Below the pieces are notes generated by a model. That model was not told the origin of the DNA, did not search any database, and was given only the letters and a program-made list of their open reading frames with translations. Below, in pieces: positions 7,934 to 15,843 of a DNA stretch of 35,704 bases. Source of the DNA: Desulfoarculaceae bacterium (GTDB lineage Bacteria > Desulfobacterota > Desulfobulbia > Desulfobulbales > Desulfocapsaceae). The DNA lies in NCBI GenBank assembly GCA_019429465.1, contig JAHYIV010000031.1, positions 1 to 35,704 on the forward strand, read 5' to 3'. Both the position numbers and the translations under genes were made by a program. Numbering within the stretch: the stretch's first letter is position 1; the number at the start of each line of letters is the position of its first letter.

Positions 7934-9472
7934 TTATTGATTGGCCCCGGCAATCTCCAGCGCCGCCTTGATGCCATTGGTACCGCTGGAGATGATGCCG
8001 CCGGCATAGCCACTGCCTTCACCGACCAGATAGAGATTCTCAAAGCCGCTGCATAGGCCGCCTGGCTCCCGCAGCACCTGGAGGGGAGATGATGTCTTGC
8101 TCTCAAGGCCCATGATGATTCCGGTCTCAAACCCTCTTATTTTGCGGCTGAACTCCTTCAGCCCTTCCCTGATCGAGGCGCTGACCTCAGGGGGCAACAT
8201 GTTCCACAAAGGCGCGGGTACAAGCCCCAGCGGATAACTGGATCGAACATCCCCTTTTGGCTCCTGGCAATGGACAAAGTCCCTGATCATGCAGAAGGGG
8301 GCCTGATAGCCCTTGCTATAGCGGAAAAAATCCTGTTCGAGTGCACCCAGCCAGTCCAAGGCCTCAAGGGCGCTGACCTCACGGCCCAGCAGCTGACTCA
8401 GATTGACCCCGGCCACGCAGGCGGCATTGGCAAATTCCCCATCCCGGTTGTAGAGACTCATGCCATTGACAATGTTGGTGTCGGCATAGGCCGTGGCCGG
8501 GACCACCATCCCGCCTGGGCACATGCAGAAGGTGTAGACCGGCAGCTTACCATCGCCCTTTGAGGTCAACCGAAACTCTGCCGCCTTTACCCCCGGCAGC
8601 TCCTCCCGACCCCACTGGGCAAGATTGATCAGGGCCTGCGGATGTTCGACCCGGCAGCCGATGGCAAAATTCTTCGTTCTGAATTCCACCCCCTTACTGA
8701 TCAGCATGCGATAGGTTTCATGGGCGGAATGACCGGGGGCGATGACGAAATAATCCGCCTCAATACCACCCTGATCCGTCAGGGCGCTGACGACCCTGCC
8801 GCTTTGTACATCCAGATCAATGAGCAGGGTCTCAAAACGCACGGAGCCGCCAATCCTGATAAACTCCTGACGCAACTTCCGGACAATCTTCTTCAGATTA
8901 TCGCTGCCAAGGTGGGGATGGGCCAGATAGCGTATCTCCGGCGGTGCGCCTGCCTGAATATAGCTTTCCAGGATAAAGGCCTTCTCCAGAGAGATGTTTT
9001 TCGTCCTTGACGTCAGCTTGCCATCGGAAAATGTCCCGGCCCCGCCCTCGCCAAAGGCATAATTGCCAAGGGGATCAAAGACCCCGCTCTGCTCAAAGGC
9101 TCGTATCCTTTCCTCCCTTTTGCCGACCTCGGCGCCCCGTTCAATCAGAGTGGTGGCAAAACCGGCCTGCTGCAGGACAAAGGCGGCAAAAAAACCGGCC
9201 GGCCCGCTGCCCACGACCAGGGCCTTTTTCTCTCTCTGCCGGCAGGGGATCTGCAACCGGGGCACGGCCTCCGGCTGCTCGGACTTGATCTCGGGAGAGC
9301 AGACCGACAGCTGCGCCAGCCAATGGATATTGCCCTTTTTCCTGGCATCCAGACTTTTATGGACCATCTGCACGGAAAAATCCACCAGCCCCTCGGCCTG
9401 TGCCACCCGGGCATACAACTGTTCCTCCGAATAATCAGGAGGCAGTTTCAGGGTAATCTCTTTATATCCCAT
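7934..9472 (-). CDS. FAD-dependent dehydrogenase-like protein (COG2509 type)
   Basis: This is a two-dinucleotide-binding-fold flavoprotein of the uncharacterised NAD(FAD)-utilising dehydrogenase group. The first 75 or so residues form a small domain typical of this group. The FAD-binding GSGPAG motif is at about residues 88-93, with ERG ending the second strand. GNYAFGEGGAGTFSDGKL is a hallmark of the family, and the C-terminal LVGEGSGYAGGIISSGTNG closes the FAD site. The length (512 aa from the ATG at 9472) is normal. A longer frame to 9511 exists but the added residues look unlike the family. The substrate is unknown and the context gives no hint. Confidence 0.88.
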   Translation of the reverse strand: MGYKEITLKLPPDYSEEQLYARVAQAEGLVDFSVQMVHKSLDARKKGNIHWLAQLSVCSPEIKSEQPEAVPRLQIPCRQREKKALVVGSGPAGFFAAFVLQQAGFATTLIERGAEVGKREERIRAFEQSGVFDPLGNYAFGEGGAGTFSDGKLTSRTKNISLEKAFILESYIQAGAPPEIRYLAHPHLGSDNLKKIVRKLRQEFIRIGGSVRFETLLIDLDVQSGRVVSALTDQGGIEADYFVIAPGHSAHETYRMLISKGVEFRTKNFAIGCRVEHPQALINLAQWGREELPGVKAAEFRLTSKGDGKLPVYTFCMCPGGMVVPATAYADTNIVNGMSLYNRDGEFANAACVAGVNLSQLLGREVSALEALDWLGALEQDFFRYSKGYQAPFCMIRDFVHCQEPKGDVRSSYPLGLVPAPLWNMLPPEVSASIREGLKEFSRKIRGFETGIIMGLESKTSSPLQVLREPGGLCSGFENLYLVGEGSGYAGGIISSGTNGIKAALEIAGANQ

Positions 9473-9568
9473 ACCTGCCTGTTCTCGCCGGACGCAACAG
9501 CCGTAAGCCACCAGCCCCGCTACGGGGCCGCCGGCTCTTGCACTCCGCCCTTCTTATGAGTACTTTTT

Positions 9569-9832
9569 TTAAAGAACCTTCTTGATGCGTTCATAACTGC
9601 GCAGGATCTCTTCACCCACCAGTTTAATCGCGGCCCCCACATCCTTCATCCCTTCTCCGCCCTCACGGGCTATTATCGGGGTCTTGGCCTTCAGGGTCCC
9701 CCATTTTTTCTCAGCCACAGCCCATTCATCCTTGGCTTCGGCCTTGGCCAAGTGCATCTTCAAGAGTAACTCATCCCGCTGCTGCTGTATTTTTTGAATA
9801 AAGCTGTCCACATCTTTCCGTTCCTCTTCCAT
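9569..9832 (-). CDS. Small charged coiled-coil protein, function unknown
   Basis: The predicted product has 87 residues, is rich in Lys and Glu, has no signal peptide or membrane segment, and is probably helical through residues 1-60 (heptad-like DSFIQKIQQQRDELLLKMHL). The start at 9832 is chosen because AAAGGAG lies nine bases upstream; the frame continues 25 codons further without a better site. It is transcribed in the direction of the FAD-dependent gene, about 100 bp ahead of it. I do not recognise a named family. Weak resemblance to apolipoprotein-like helical proteins is possible. Confidence 0.65.
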   Translation of the reverse strand: MEEERKDVDSFIQKIQQQRDELLLKMHLAKAEAKDEWAVAEKKWGTLKAKTPIIAREGGEGMKDVGAAIKLVGEEILRSYERIKKVL

Positions 9833-10356
9833 GCTGTTTTCTCCTTTTACTTTGCTTACTGACTCAGAATCTTCAAGGGAATCTGCCCCCTTGAGCCTTT
9901 TGGACAATGGTCTTTTCGCCTAAGATCCTCATTTTTCACGAGGCTCACCCATAAAGAGTTTACAAGACATGCTGGAGACAAGTCAATAAATTCCCCTCAG
10001 TCACCCCTTTCCGGACTTGTCTGTGACAAAATAGACCAAAAGGAACTTGGCAACCTAAAAGATTCTATCGGGCCATGACAAACTGTGACCAGTCACTTAT
10101 TCCAGCAAAAAAACGTATCTTTCAGGTGTGCGTTGACGAAGTCTGTAGTATCAGTATACAATATAAACATTCTCCCTTCCCCGTACTATTCTGATTATAA
10201 AAAGGGAAATTTTGATCTTGATTAGACCGTCTCCACCCCAATCCAGCATCAAGCGCGAGATCCTTACAGCGACTGGCCGAAAAGACCAGCAAGACCGTAT
10301 GATTTATTTTTAACGAGGCCGTTACCAGCTGCCGGAAACTCAACGACTGTTACACT
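9833..10356. other. Spacer between the coiled-coil gene and the metal ABC genes
   Basis: No gene is supported in these 524 bases. The only notable item is a promoter-like pair at 10133-10162, listed separately. I saw no binding-protein gene fragment and no clear palindromic Zur, Fur or MntR site. Confidence 0.5.
10133..10162 (+). promoter_or_regulatory. Possible promoter for the metal ABC operon
   Basis: TTGACG at 10133-10138 and TACAAT at 10157-10162 (18-bp spacing; TATACA at 16 bp is an alternative) lie about 195 bp upstream of the ATPase gene. Each box matches five of six consensus bases. Confidence 0.4.
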
Positions 10357-11148
10357 GTGAAAACACCAGAACCCACCCTCTCCCCTGAACTGCCGGCCAT
10401 CCACTGTGAGCAGGTCTCTTTTTCCCATGGAGAGGTCCCCATCCTCACGGATGTCTCCTTTACCATTCAAAAGCTGGATGCCGTGGCCCTGGTTGGCCCC
10501 AATGGCGGCGGCAAGTCCACCCTGCTCAAGCTGATTCTGGGTCTGCTCACCCCGCAAAGCGGGACTATTCAGGTCTTAGGCGTCACCCCGCAACAGGCGC
10601 GGAAGAAGATCGGCTATATGCCACAGTACCTGCAATATGATCCTTCTTTTCCGGTCTCGGTCATGGATGTTGTCCTCATGGGCCGGGCCGGCGCCATCGG
10701 TTTGGGACGCTATAGCGCCGAAGATCAGCGGATTGCCATGCAGGCGATGACCGAACTGGCCGTTGACAGGCTGGCCTCCCGCCCGTTCAACACCCTGTCA
10801 GGGGGCCAGCGGCAACGCATCCTCATTGCCCGCGCCCTGGCCTGTGAACCGGAGATCCTGCTCCTCGATGAGCCCACCGCCAACGTTGACCCGGGCGTTG
10901 AGCTTCAGTTCTTCGAGATCCTTAAACGCCTGGCCAGCCGGGTGACGGTGCTCACCGTCTCCCATGATCTCGGCTTTGTCTCTCAAATGGTGAGTCGGGT
11001 CTTCTGTGTCAATCGACAGGTCAATATCCATCCAACCTCCGAATTGACCGGTGAGATCATCCGCGAAATGTATGGCGGCGATGTACGGATGGTCCGGCAC
11101 GATCACTGCTGTTCTGAACAGGGGCATTCCCATGCTGAGCTACTTTAG
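10357..11148 (+). CDS. Zinc/manganese-type ABC transporter ATPase (ZnuC/MntB-like)
   Basis: This is the ATP-hydrolysing subunit of a cluster-9-type metal importer. Residues 47-54 (GPNGGGKS) are the Walker A motif, LSGGQRQR the signature, and ILLLDEPTANVDP the Walker B region with its D-loop; the switch histidine is in SHDLG. The 263-residue product ends in a metal-binding-like tail (HDHCCSEQGHSH), which is suggestive of zinc or a related metal. The start is a GTG with no clear ribosome site, so the N-terminus is uncertain. The stop overlaps the permease start by 17 bp. No binding-protein gene accompanies the pair. Confidence 0.88.
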   Translation: MKTPEPTLSPELPAIHCEQVSFSHGEVPILTDVSFTIQKLDAVALVGPNGGGKSTLLKLILGLLTPQSGTIQVLGVTPQQARKKIGYMPQYLQYDPSFPVSVMDVVLMGRAGAIGLGRYSAEDQRIAMQAMTELAVDRLASRPFNTLSGGQRQRILIARALACEPEILLLDEPTANVDPGVELQFFEILKRLASRVTVLTVSHDLGFVSQMVSRVFCVNRQVNIHPTSELTGEIIREMYGGDVRMVRHDHCCSEQGHSHAELL

Positions 11149-11980
11149 CGCCCTCACCGACCCCGACATGGTCTTTCTCCGCTATGCGCTGTTCGCCGGA
11201 CTGCTGGCAGCCCCGGCCTTCGGCATTATCGGCACCTATGTGGTGGCAAAAAGGATGACCTACCTGGCCGGTGCCATTGCCCACTGCGTCCTGGGAGGGA
11301 TCGGCGCCGCCCTCTACTGCCAGGTCCATTATGGGCTGGCCTGGCTGACCCCGATGCTGGGCGCCATTGTCGCCGCCATCGGGGCGGCCCTGCTTATCGG
11401 CCTGATCAGCCTGCGCTCCCGCGAACGGGTTGATTCGGTGATCGGCGCCATCTGGGTGCTCGGCATGGCCACGGGTATCATCTTTATCGCCAAGACCCCC
11501 GGCTACATCGATCCCATGAGTTACCTCTTCGGCAATATCCTGATGATCACGGGCCGTGATCTGCTGACCATTGCCGTACTCGATGTGATCGTCATCGGCC
11601 TTGGTCTTCTCAGCTACAACCGGATGCTTGCCGTCTGTTTTGACGAGGAATTTGCCCGTCTGCGCGGCATCAGAACCGAACTCTATACCCTGCTGCTGCT
11701 TTGCCTGACCGCCCTCACCATTGTCCTGATGGTCAGGGTAGTGGGGATTGTTATGGTGATTGCCCTCTTCACCCTGCCCGCCGCCACTGCCTCCCATTTC
11801 AGCACCCGGATATGGCAGATGATGCTGCTGGCCACCCTGCTCGGCATCATCTCGGTTGGAGGCGGCCTGGCCCTGAGCTATGATCTCGACCTGCCCAGCG
11901 GACCTGCCATCGTCATGCTGGCGGGTTTTTTCTATCTGACAGTGATTGTCGGCAAGGGGCTGAAGAACAAACTCCGTTGA
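11132..11980 (+). CDS. Zinc/manganese-type ABC transporter permease (ZnuB-like)
   Basis: This is the membrane subunit of the ABC-3 family (ZnuB, MntC, TroC), paired with the preceding ATPase. The 282-residue protein has about eight hydrophobic segments. ALFAGLLAAPAFGIIGTYVV, the AGAIAH motif and VVGIVMVIALFTLPAATA are characteristic. The ATG at 11132 follows AGGGG and overlaps the ATPase gene; a longer frame starting at 11051 would overlap it by almost 100 bp and is not family-like. The metal cannot be decided from the sequence. ZnuA would have to be encoded elsewhere. Confidence 0.88.
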   Translation: MLSYFSALTDPDMVFLRYALFAGLLAAPAFGIIGTYVVAKRMTYLAGAIAHCVLGGIGAALYCQVHYGLAWLTPMLGAIVAAIGAALLIGLISLRSRERVDSVIGAIWVLGMATGIIFIAKTPGYIDPMSYLFGNILMITGRDLLTIAVLDVIVIGLGLLSYNRMLAVCFDEEFARLRGIRTELYTLLLLCLTALTIVLMVRVVGIVMVIALFTLPAATASHFSTRIWQMMLLATLLGIISVGGGLALSYDLDLPSGPAIVMLAGFFYLTVIVGKGLKNKLR

Positions 11981-12136
11981 TCCTTTTTCTCCTTCCGCGG
12001 GGGAAAAGAGCAAAAAGTGGTGTGACTGATTTGTGGTCCACTATCTAGTGTCTGTCCATAAATGATCGACCTCGGTATTATCGCCTGATGTCGGTATTTG
12101 ATGTGGAGTTAAACAAGAGAAAAGAGAGGACAGATA

Positions 12137-13159
12137 ATGGCACATATACTCGTTACCGGCGGCGCCGGTTACATTGGTTCTCATACCATCGTCGAACTGC
12201 AGCAGGCCGGATACGAAATCGTGGTGGTTGACAACTTCGTCAATTCGAGCCGCGCGTCCCTGGAACGGGTTCGTCTGATTACCGGCAAGCCCGTGGCGGT
12301 ACATGATGTGGATCTGCTCGACCGGGCGGCCCTGGAAGCGGTGTTCCGGAGCTATCCCATCTCCGGCGTGATTCATTTTGCCGGCCTCAAGGCGGTGGGG
12401 GAGAGCATTGCCGAACCGCTGCGTTACTACCACAACAACCTGACCGGAACGCTCGTGCTCCTCGAATGCATGGCGGCACACCAAGTGAAGCAGATCGTCT
12501 TCTCCTCTTCAGCCTGCGTCTATGGCGACCCTGAGAGCGTACCGATCCGCGAGGATTTTCCTGTTCACCCCACCAATCCCTATGGCAGTACCAAGCTGAT
12601 GATCGAGCAGATCCTGCAGGATGCCCGGATTGCCGATCCGGCCCTGCAGGTCGCCATCCTCCGCTACTTCAACCCGGTGGGGGCGCACCCCTCCGGTCGG
12701 ATCGGTGAGGATCCTGCCGGTATTCCGAACAATCTCATGCCCTATATTGCTCAGGTGGCGGTGGGACGGCTGCCGCACCTCTCTGTCTTTGGCGGTGATT
12801 ACCCGACCCCGGACGGCACCGGGGTGCGCGACTACATCCATGTGATGGACCTGGCGCGCGGCCATGTGCATGCCTTGCGGACATTGGCGGAAAGGCCCGG
12901 GCTTGTCCTCTGTAATCTCGGGACTGGTCACGGCTACTCGGTGCTCGAGATGGTGGCGGCTTTCGCCCAAGCCTCCGGGCGCCCTGTTCCTCATGTGCTT
13001 ACGGCCAGGAGACCGGGTGACATTGCAGCCTGCTATGCAGATCCAACCCTGGCCAGTGAGGTGCTGGGCTGGCAGGCGAAACTGGGGTTGGCGGAGATGT
13101 GCCGTGACCACTGGCTCTGGCAGAAAAATAATCCACAGGGGTATCGGCAGCCAGAGTGA
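12137..13159 (+). CDS. galE: UDP-glucose 4-epimerase
   Basis: This enzyme interconverts UDP-glucose and UDP-galactose for polysaccharide and LPS synthesis. It is a 340-residue member of the extended short-chain dehydrogenase family, with the NAD-binding [11 protein letters not shown] at residues 6-16, the catalytic S124 in FSSSACVYG, and Y149 and K153 in NPYGSTK. HNNLTGT and [12 protein letters not shown] are GalE-specific. GAGAGGAC lies six bases before the ATG. The gene stands alone and converges with the TPR-methyltransferase gene. No terminator was recognised between them. Confidence 0.95.
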   Translation: MAHILVTGGAGYIGSHTIVELQQAGYEIVVVDNFVNSSRASLERVRLITGKPVAVHDVDLLDRAALEAVFRSYPISGVIHFAGLKAVGESIAEPLRYYHNNLTGTLVLLECMAAHQVKQIVFSSSACVYGDPESVPIREDFPVHPTNPYGSTKLMIEQILQDARIADPALQVAILRYFNPVGAHPSGRIGEDPAGIPNNLMPYIAQVAVGRLPHLSVFGGDYPTPDGTGVRDYIHVMDLARGHVHALRTLAERPGLVLCNLGTGHGYSVLEMVAAFAQASGRPVPHVLTARRPGDIAACYADPTLASEVLGWQAKLGLAEMCRDHWLWQKNNPQGYRQPE

Positions 13160-13209
13160 GGAGCGGCTCTTCGCCCCCCATGCTATTTTGAATCCTCCCA
13201 CGTTTTTGC

Positions 13210-14475
13210 TCAGGCACGCAGCATATAGAGGTTGCCGGTGATCCATTCCTCTTTTTCCTTGCGGATATTGGCGGCAACAACCTTGATCACTGAAAAACCG
13301 GATTCCCGGGCCAGCCCCCTGATATAGGATTCGGCATGACCATAGCGGCCCATGGGTTGCAGGCGGAAGCCCTGGTCGGCGAGCTCTGTTGAGAAGAGGA
13401 AAATCCCTCCCTCGGCGGCCCTCTCTTTGACCAGGGTGAAGATCTCGTTGAGATCGCCGATATAGACAAAAACATCGGCGGCAATAAAAAGGTCAAAAGA
13501 GATCCTGCTTGCACGCAGAAATGAGCAGATATCTGTTTCGTGGAGGCTGTCATACAACCTTTTCTTTCCTGCCACCTCCAGCATCCCGGGAGAGAGATCA
13601 AGCCCGATCAGTTTTTCGGTCAGCCCCTCAAAGGCCTCACCGGACAGCCCGGTGCCGCAACCCATATCAAGGGTTGCGGGGAAACGGCGGCTGTCCCTGC
13701 CGGCAAGCAGTTCTCTGAGCTGAGCCGGGGTGGTATAACCCAGCTTTTCCACCAGACTCTCATCATAATGTTCCGAGAAGCTGTCAAAGACCGCACGGAT
13801 ATAGGCGTCAGGGGCCGCGGCCGTGGTCGTGCCGGTAAGCGCTGCCAGCATATGGCTGGCCATACAGGCGTTGTGGTCGAGAACGACGAGTTGCCGGTAG
13901 ATGGCGATGGCCTTGTCGACCTCTCTTTCCATGTGATAGAGATAGCCGAGGTTGTTTAAGGCCTGGGCGTGATCCGGATTCTTCTCGACCACCTTTTCAA
14001 AAAACCAGATGCTGTCAGCGTGATGATGCAGATCCTTGCACAGGACTCCCAAGTTGTACAGGACGTCCTCGGCGTCAGGGGTGATGGCCAGTACCTTCTG
14101 GTAGCAGCTGAAGGCCTTGTCGAATTGTCCCAGTTTTTTCCTGGTCAGGGCCAGGTTGAAGAAGATATCGCCATCCTCGGGGCAGAGTCTGGCCGCCTCC
14201 TCATAGGCCTGAGCCGCTCTTGAGTAGTCGCCCTGTTCAAAGAAGATGACCCCGAGGTTATAATGAGCCGGGGCCGCCTCCGGGGCCAGACTTACGACGC
14301 GGGTAAACCAGCGGGCTGCCTCGCCCAGCTTGCCGTTTTCAAAAAAGAGCAGGGCCACGAGGTAGCTGAGCTGCGGATTGTCCTGATCGGCGGCGAGCAG
14401 GTCCTGATATCCGGTCAGGGCCTGCTCGAAATCTCCGGACTGTTGATATCGTTGGGTCTGGGCAAAGAGGTCCAT
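13210..14475 (-). CDS. TPR-repeat SAM-dependent methyltransferase
   Basis: The 421-residue protein joins about six TPR repeats (residues 1-205) to a class I methyltransferase domain (about 225-421). Motif I is LDMGCGTGLSG at 269-279, followed by the acidic LIGLDLSPGML strand and the AADVFVYIGDL motif IV region. This is the domain layout of the COG4976 group of predicted methyltransferases. The substrate is unknown; the TPR part probably docks a protein partner. No signal peptide is seen, so it is cytoplasmic. The ribosome site (CCAGGT) is weak. A short dyad lies 33-80 bp upstream. Confidence 0.85.
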   Translation of the reverse strand: MDLFAQTQRYQQSGDFEQALTGYQDLLAADQDNPQLSYLVALLFFENGKLGEAARWFTRVVSLAPEAAPAHYNLGVIFFEQGDYSRAAQAYEEAARLCPEDGDIFFNLALTRKKLGQFDKAFSCYQKVLAITPDAEDVLYNLGVLCKDLHHHADSIWFFEKVVEKNPDHAQALNNLGYLYHMEREVDKAIAIYRQLVVLDHNACMASHMLAALTGTTTAAAPDAYIRAVFDSFSEHYDESLVEKLGYTTPAQLRELLAGRDSRRFPATLDMGCGTGLSGEAFEGLTEKLIGLDLSPGMLEVAGKKRLYDSLHETDICSFLRASRISFDLFIAADVFVYIGDLNEIFTLVKERAAEGGIFLFSTELADQGFRLQPMGRYGHAESYIRGLARESGFSVIKVVAANIRKEKEEWITGNLYMLRA

Positions 14476-14507
14476 GGTATTTTACCTGGTTGACAGTGAT
14501 AGAGTCT

Positions 14508-14555
14508 GTGAGCTGACGGCCAGCCTGGAGTTGTCAGACGGCCAGCCCAGCTCAC
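14508..14555. repeat. Short dyad with internal direct repeat
   Basis: GTGAGCTG and CAGCTCAC face each other across 32 bases, and GACGGCCAGCC occurs twice inside. It lies upstream of the TPR-methyltransferase gene. It could be regulatory; support is structural only. Confidence 0.35.
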
Positions 14556-14617
14556 GAAAAGACAGCGTGAAAAAGTTTATGGCTGCCGATAACACAGAAA
14601 TGCGCTGGGTATATAAC

Positions 14618-15313
14618 TCACGCCTGGTCGGCAAGATAAGCCAACAAGGCACTCATCCAGCCATTGATCTCGGCAAAGTCATCTTTTTCAACAGCAAGCA
14701 TCTCTTCCTCATTTTGAATCCACGGCGCAACAACCAGCTCCCCCCGACAGTTCTCAATCAGGGCCACAGCAGAGTCAGGGGTGGTCTCCAGATGAAACTG
14801 CAGGCCGATAACCCGATCTTCATAGACAAAGGCCTGGTTGACACAGGCTGCGCTGGAATAAAGCCGGATTGCCTTTTCAGGAAGGGTAAAGGTGTCTCCG
14901 TGCCAGTGAAACACCGGCTGCTGTTCAGGCAGGAAAGTCGCCAACCGTTCAGGAACAAGACTGGCCCGCGAGACCTGAAACCAGCCGATCTCTTTTTCCT
15001 TATTGGGCAAGACCCTGGCCCCAAGGGCATCTGCCAGCAGCTGCGCCCCCAGGCAGACGCCAAGCACCGGTTTGGCTGCCGCAATCACCCTCCGCAAAAA
15101 TGCCTTCTCCTCCTGGAGCCAGGGATATTCCCCCTGATCATGGACACCCATTGACCCGCCCATGACAATAAGCAGGTCAAAAGAATCCAGCGGCGGTACA
15201 CTCTCGCCGGCAAAAAGCCGGGTACAGCTCAGCGTATGCCTCTTCTCCCGCACCCACTCATCGATGGTGCCCAGCCCTTCAAAATCAACATGCTGCAACC
15301 AGTGAACTCTCAT
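14618..15313 (-). CDS. Class I glutamine amidotransferase-like protein
   Basis: This 231-residue protein is a free-standing class I glutamine amidotransferase domain. The nucleophile C87 is in VLGVCLGAQ, and H174 and E176 complete the triad in LQFHLE. The N-terminal IVMGGSMGVHDQ and FHWHGDTF are typical of the GuaA-like subgroup that acts on gamma-glutamyl compounds (for example YfeJ-like). No synthetase partner is adjacent, so the substrate is unknown. The start at 15313 has AAGGAG five to six bases upstream; a longer frame to 15370 runs into a mobile repeat and is rejected. Confidence 0.87.
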   Translation of the reverse strand: MRVHWLQHVDFEGLGTIDEWVREKRHTLSCTRLFAGESVPPLDSFDLLIVMGGSMGVHDQGEYPWLQEEKAFLRRVIAAAKPVLGVCLGAQLLADALGARVLPNKEKEIGWFQVSRASLVPERLATFLPEQQPVFHWHGDTFTLPEKAIRLYSSAACVNQAFVYEDRVIGLQFHLETTPDSAVALIENCRGELVVAPWIQNEEEMLAVEKDDFAEINGWMSALLAYLADQA

Positions 15314-15355
15314 CTCTCTCCTTATCTCCGGGTGACGCCGAGCATGGTTATTGGT

Positions 15356-15527
15356 TTCGTAAAAACTCAATTTCTGGGATGGCTAAGTAAAAAGCGTCAA
15401 ATGCGAGGCGCGCAAATTTCGAGGAATGAGGCGTACTTGAGTACGTCGCAGTGACGAGATAATTCGGAGTCTCGCAAGCTCGCTTACCTGCAGCAACGAA
15501 GCAGTTGGCGACTTTTTACGACGCCAT
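15356..15527 (-). mobile_element. MITE-A, copy 1 (172 bp, non-coding)
   Basis: A 172-bp element is nearly identical, in reverse orientation, to 30362-30535, with only a few differences. It is flanked by a 13-bp direct repeat, CATGGTTATTGGT, at 15343-15355 and 15528-15540, as expected of a target-site duplication. The ends carry TTCGTAAAAAC and GTTTTTAC-type inverted sequence. A central GTACTTGAGTAC palindrome is present. It has no coding capacity. The right-hand copy of the direct repeat includes the first two bases of MITE-B, so this element arrived later. Confidence 0.85.
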
Positions 15528-15538
15528 CATGGTTATTG

Positions 15539-15692
15539 GTAACTATCCAGCAGCACCTCATCTGCTTCGTCATCGGTCTGCTCATGTACGAATCAGTACA
15601 CTGCGCAGGCCTCTTTCTCGCATATGAGGCACTGCTGAATAGTTACGTGACATGTGTTTTGGCATTTTCCCGGCATTAAGCTGGATAGTTAC
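15539..15692. mobile_element. MITE-B (154 bp, non-coding)
   Basis: A 154-bp element has perfect 13-bp terminal inverted repeats (GTAACTATCCAGC) and is flanked by the 8-bp direct repeat GGTTATTG (15531-15538 and 15693-15700). Inside, a second near-copy of the terminal repeat (15620-15646) pairs with the left end over about 27 bases with a few mismatches. It has no coding capacity. I saw no other copy in the window. The 15314-15843 gap holds only this and MITE-A. Confidence 0.8.
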
Positions 15693-15843
15693 GGTTATTG
15701 AAATATTTAATTTTCCTGATTCTTATGATACGCTTATTTCATATCAGTCAAGGAAAAACCACCCCTTTCTTCTCTGGCCATGCTAGCATAAAAAGACAGG
15801 AATTTCAACAAAAACAGCTACATCCACCATCAATATTCATGCC

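Noticed and set aside
11057..12013. Minus-strand open frame of 318 codons rich in His, Gln and Asp
   Set aside because: Composition is that expected of the antisense of a hydrophobic permease gene; the plus-strand ABC permease is convincing.
11980..12040. Terminator after the metal ABC permease gene
   Set aside because: The CTTTTTCTCC / GGGGAAAAGAGCAAAAAG pairing is too imperfect and lacks a T-run.
14474..15154. Plus-strand open frame of 226 codons
   Set aside because: It is antisense to the amidotransferase gene, which has clear catalytic motifs on the minus strand.
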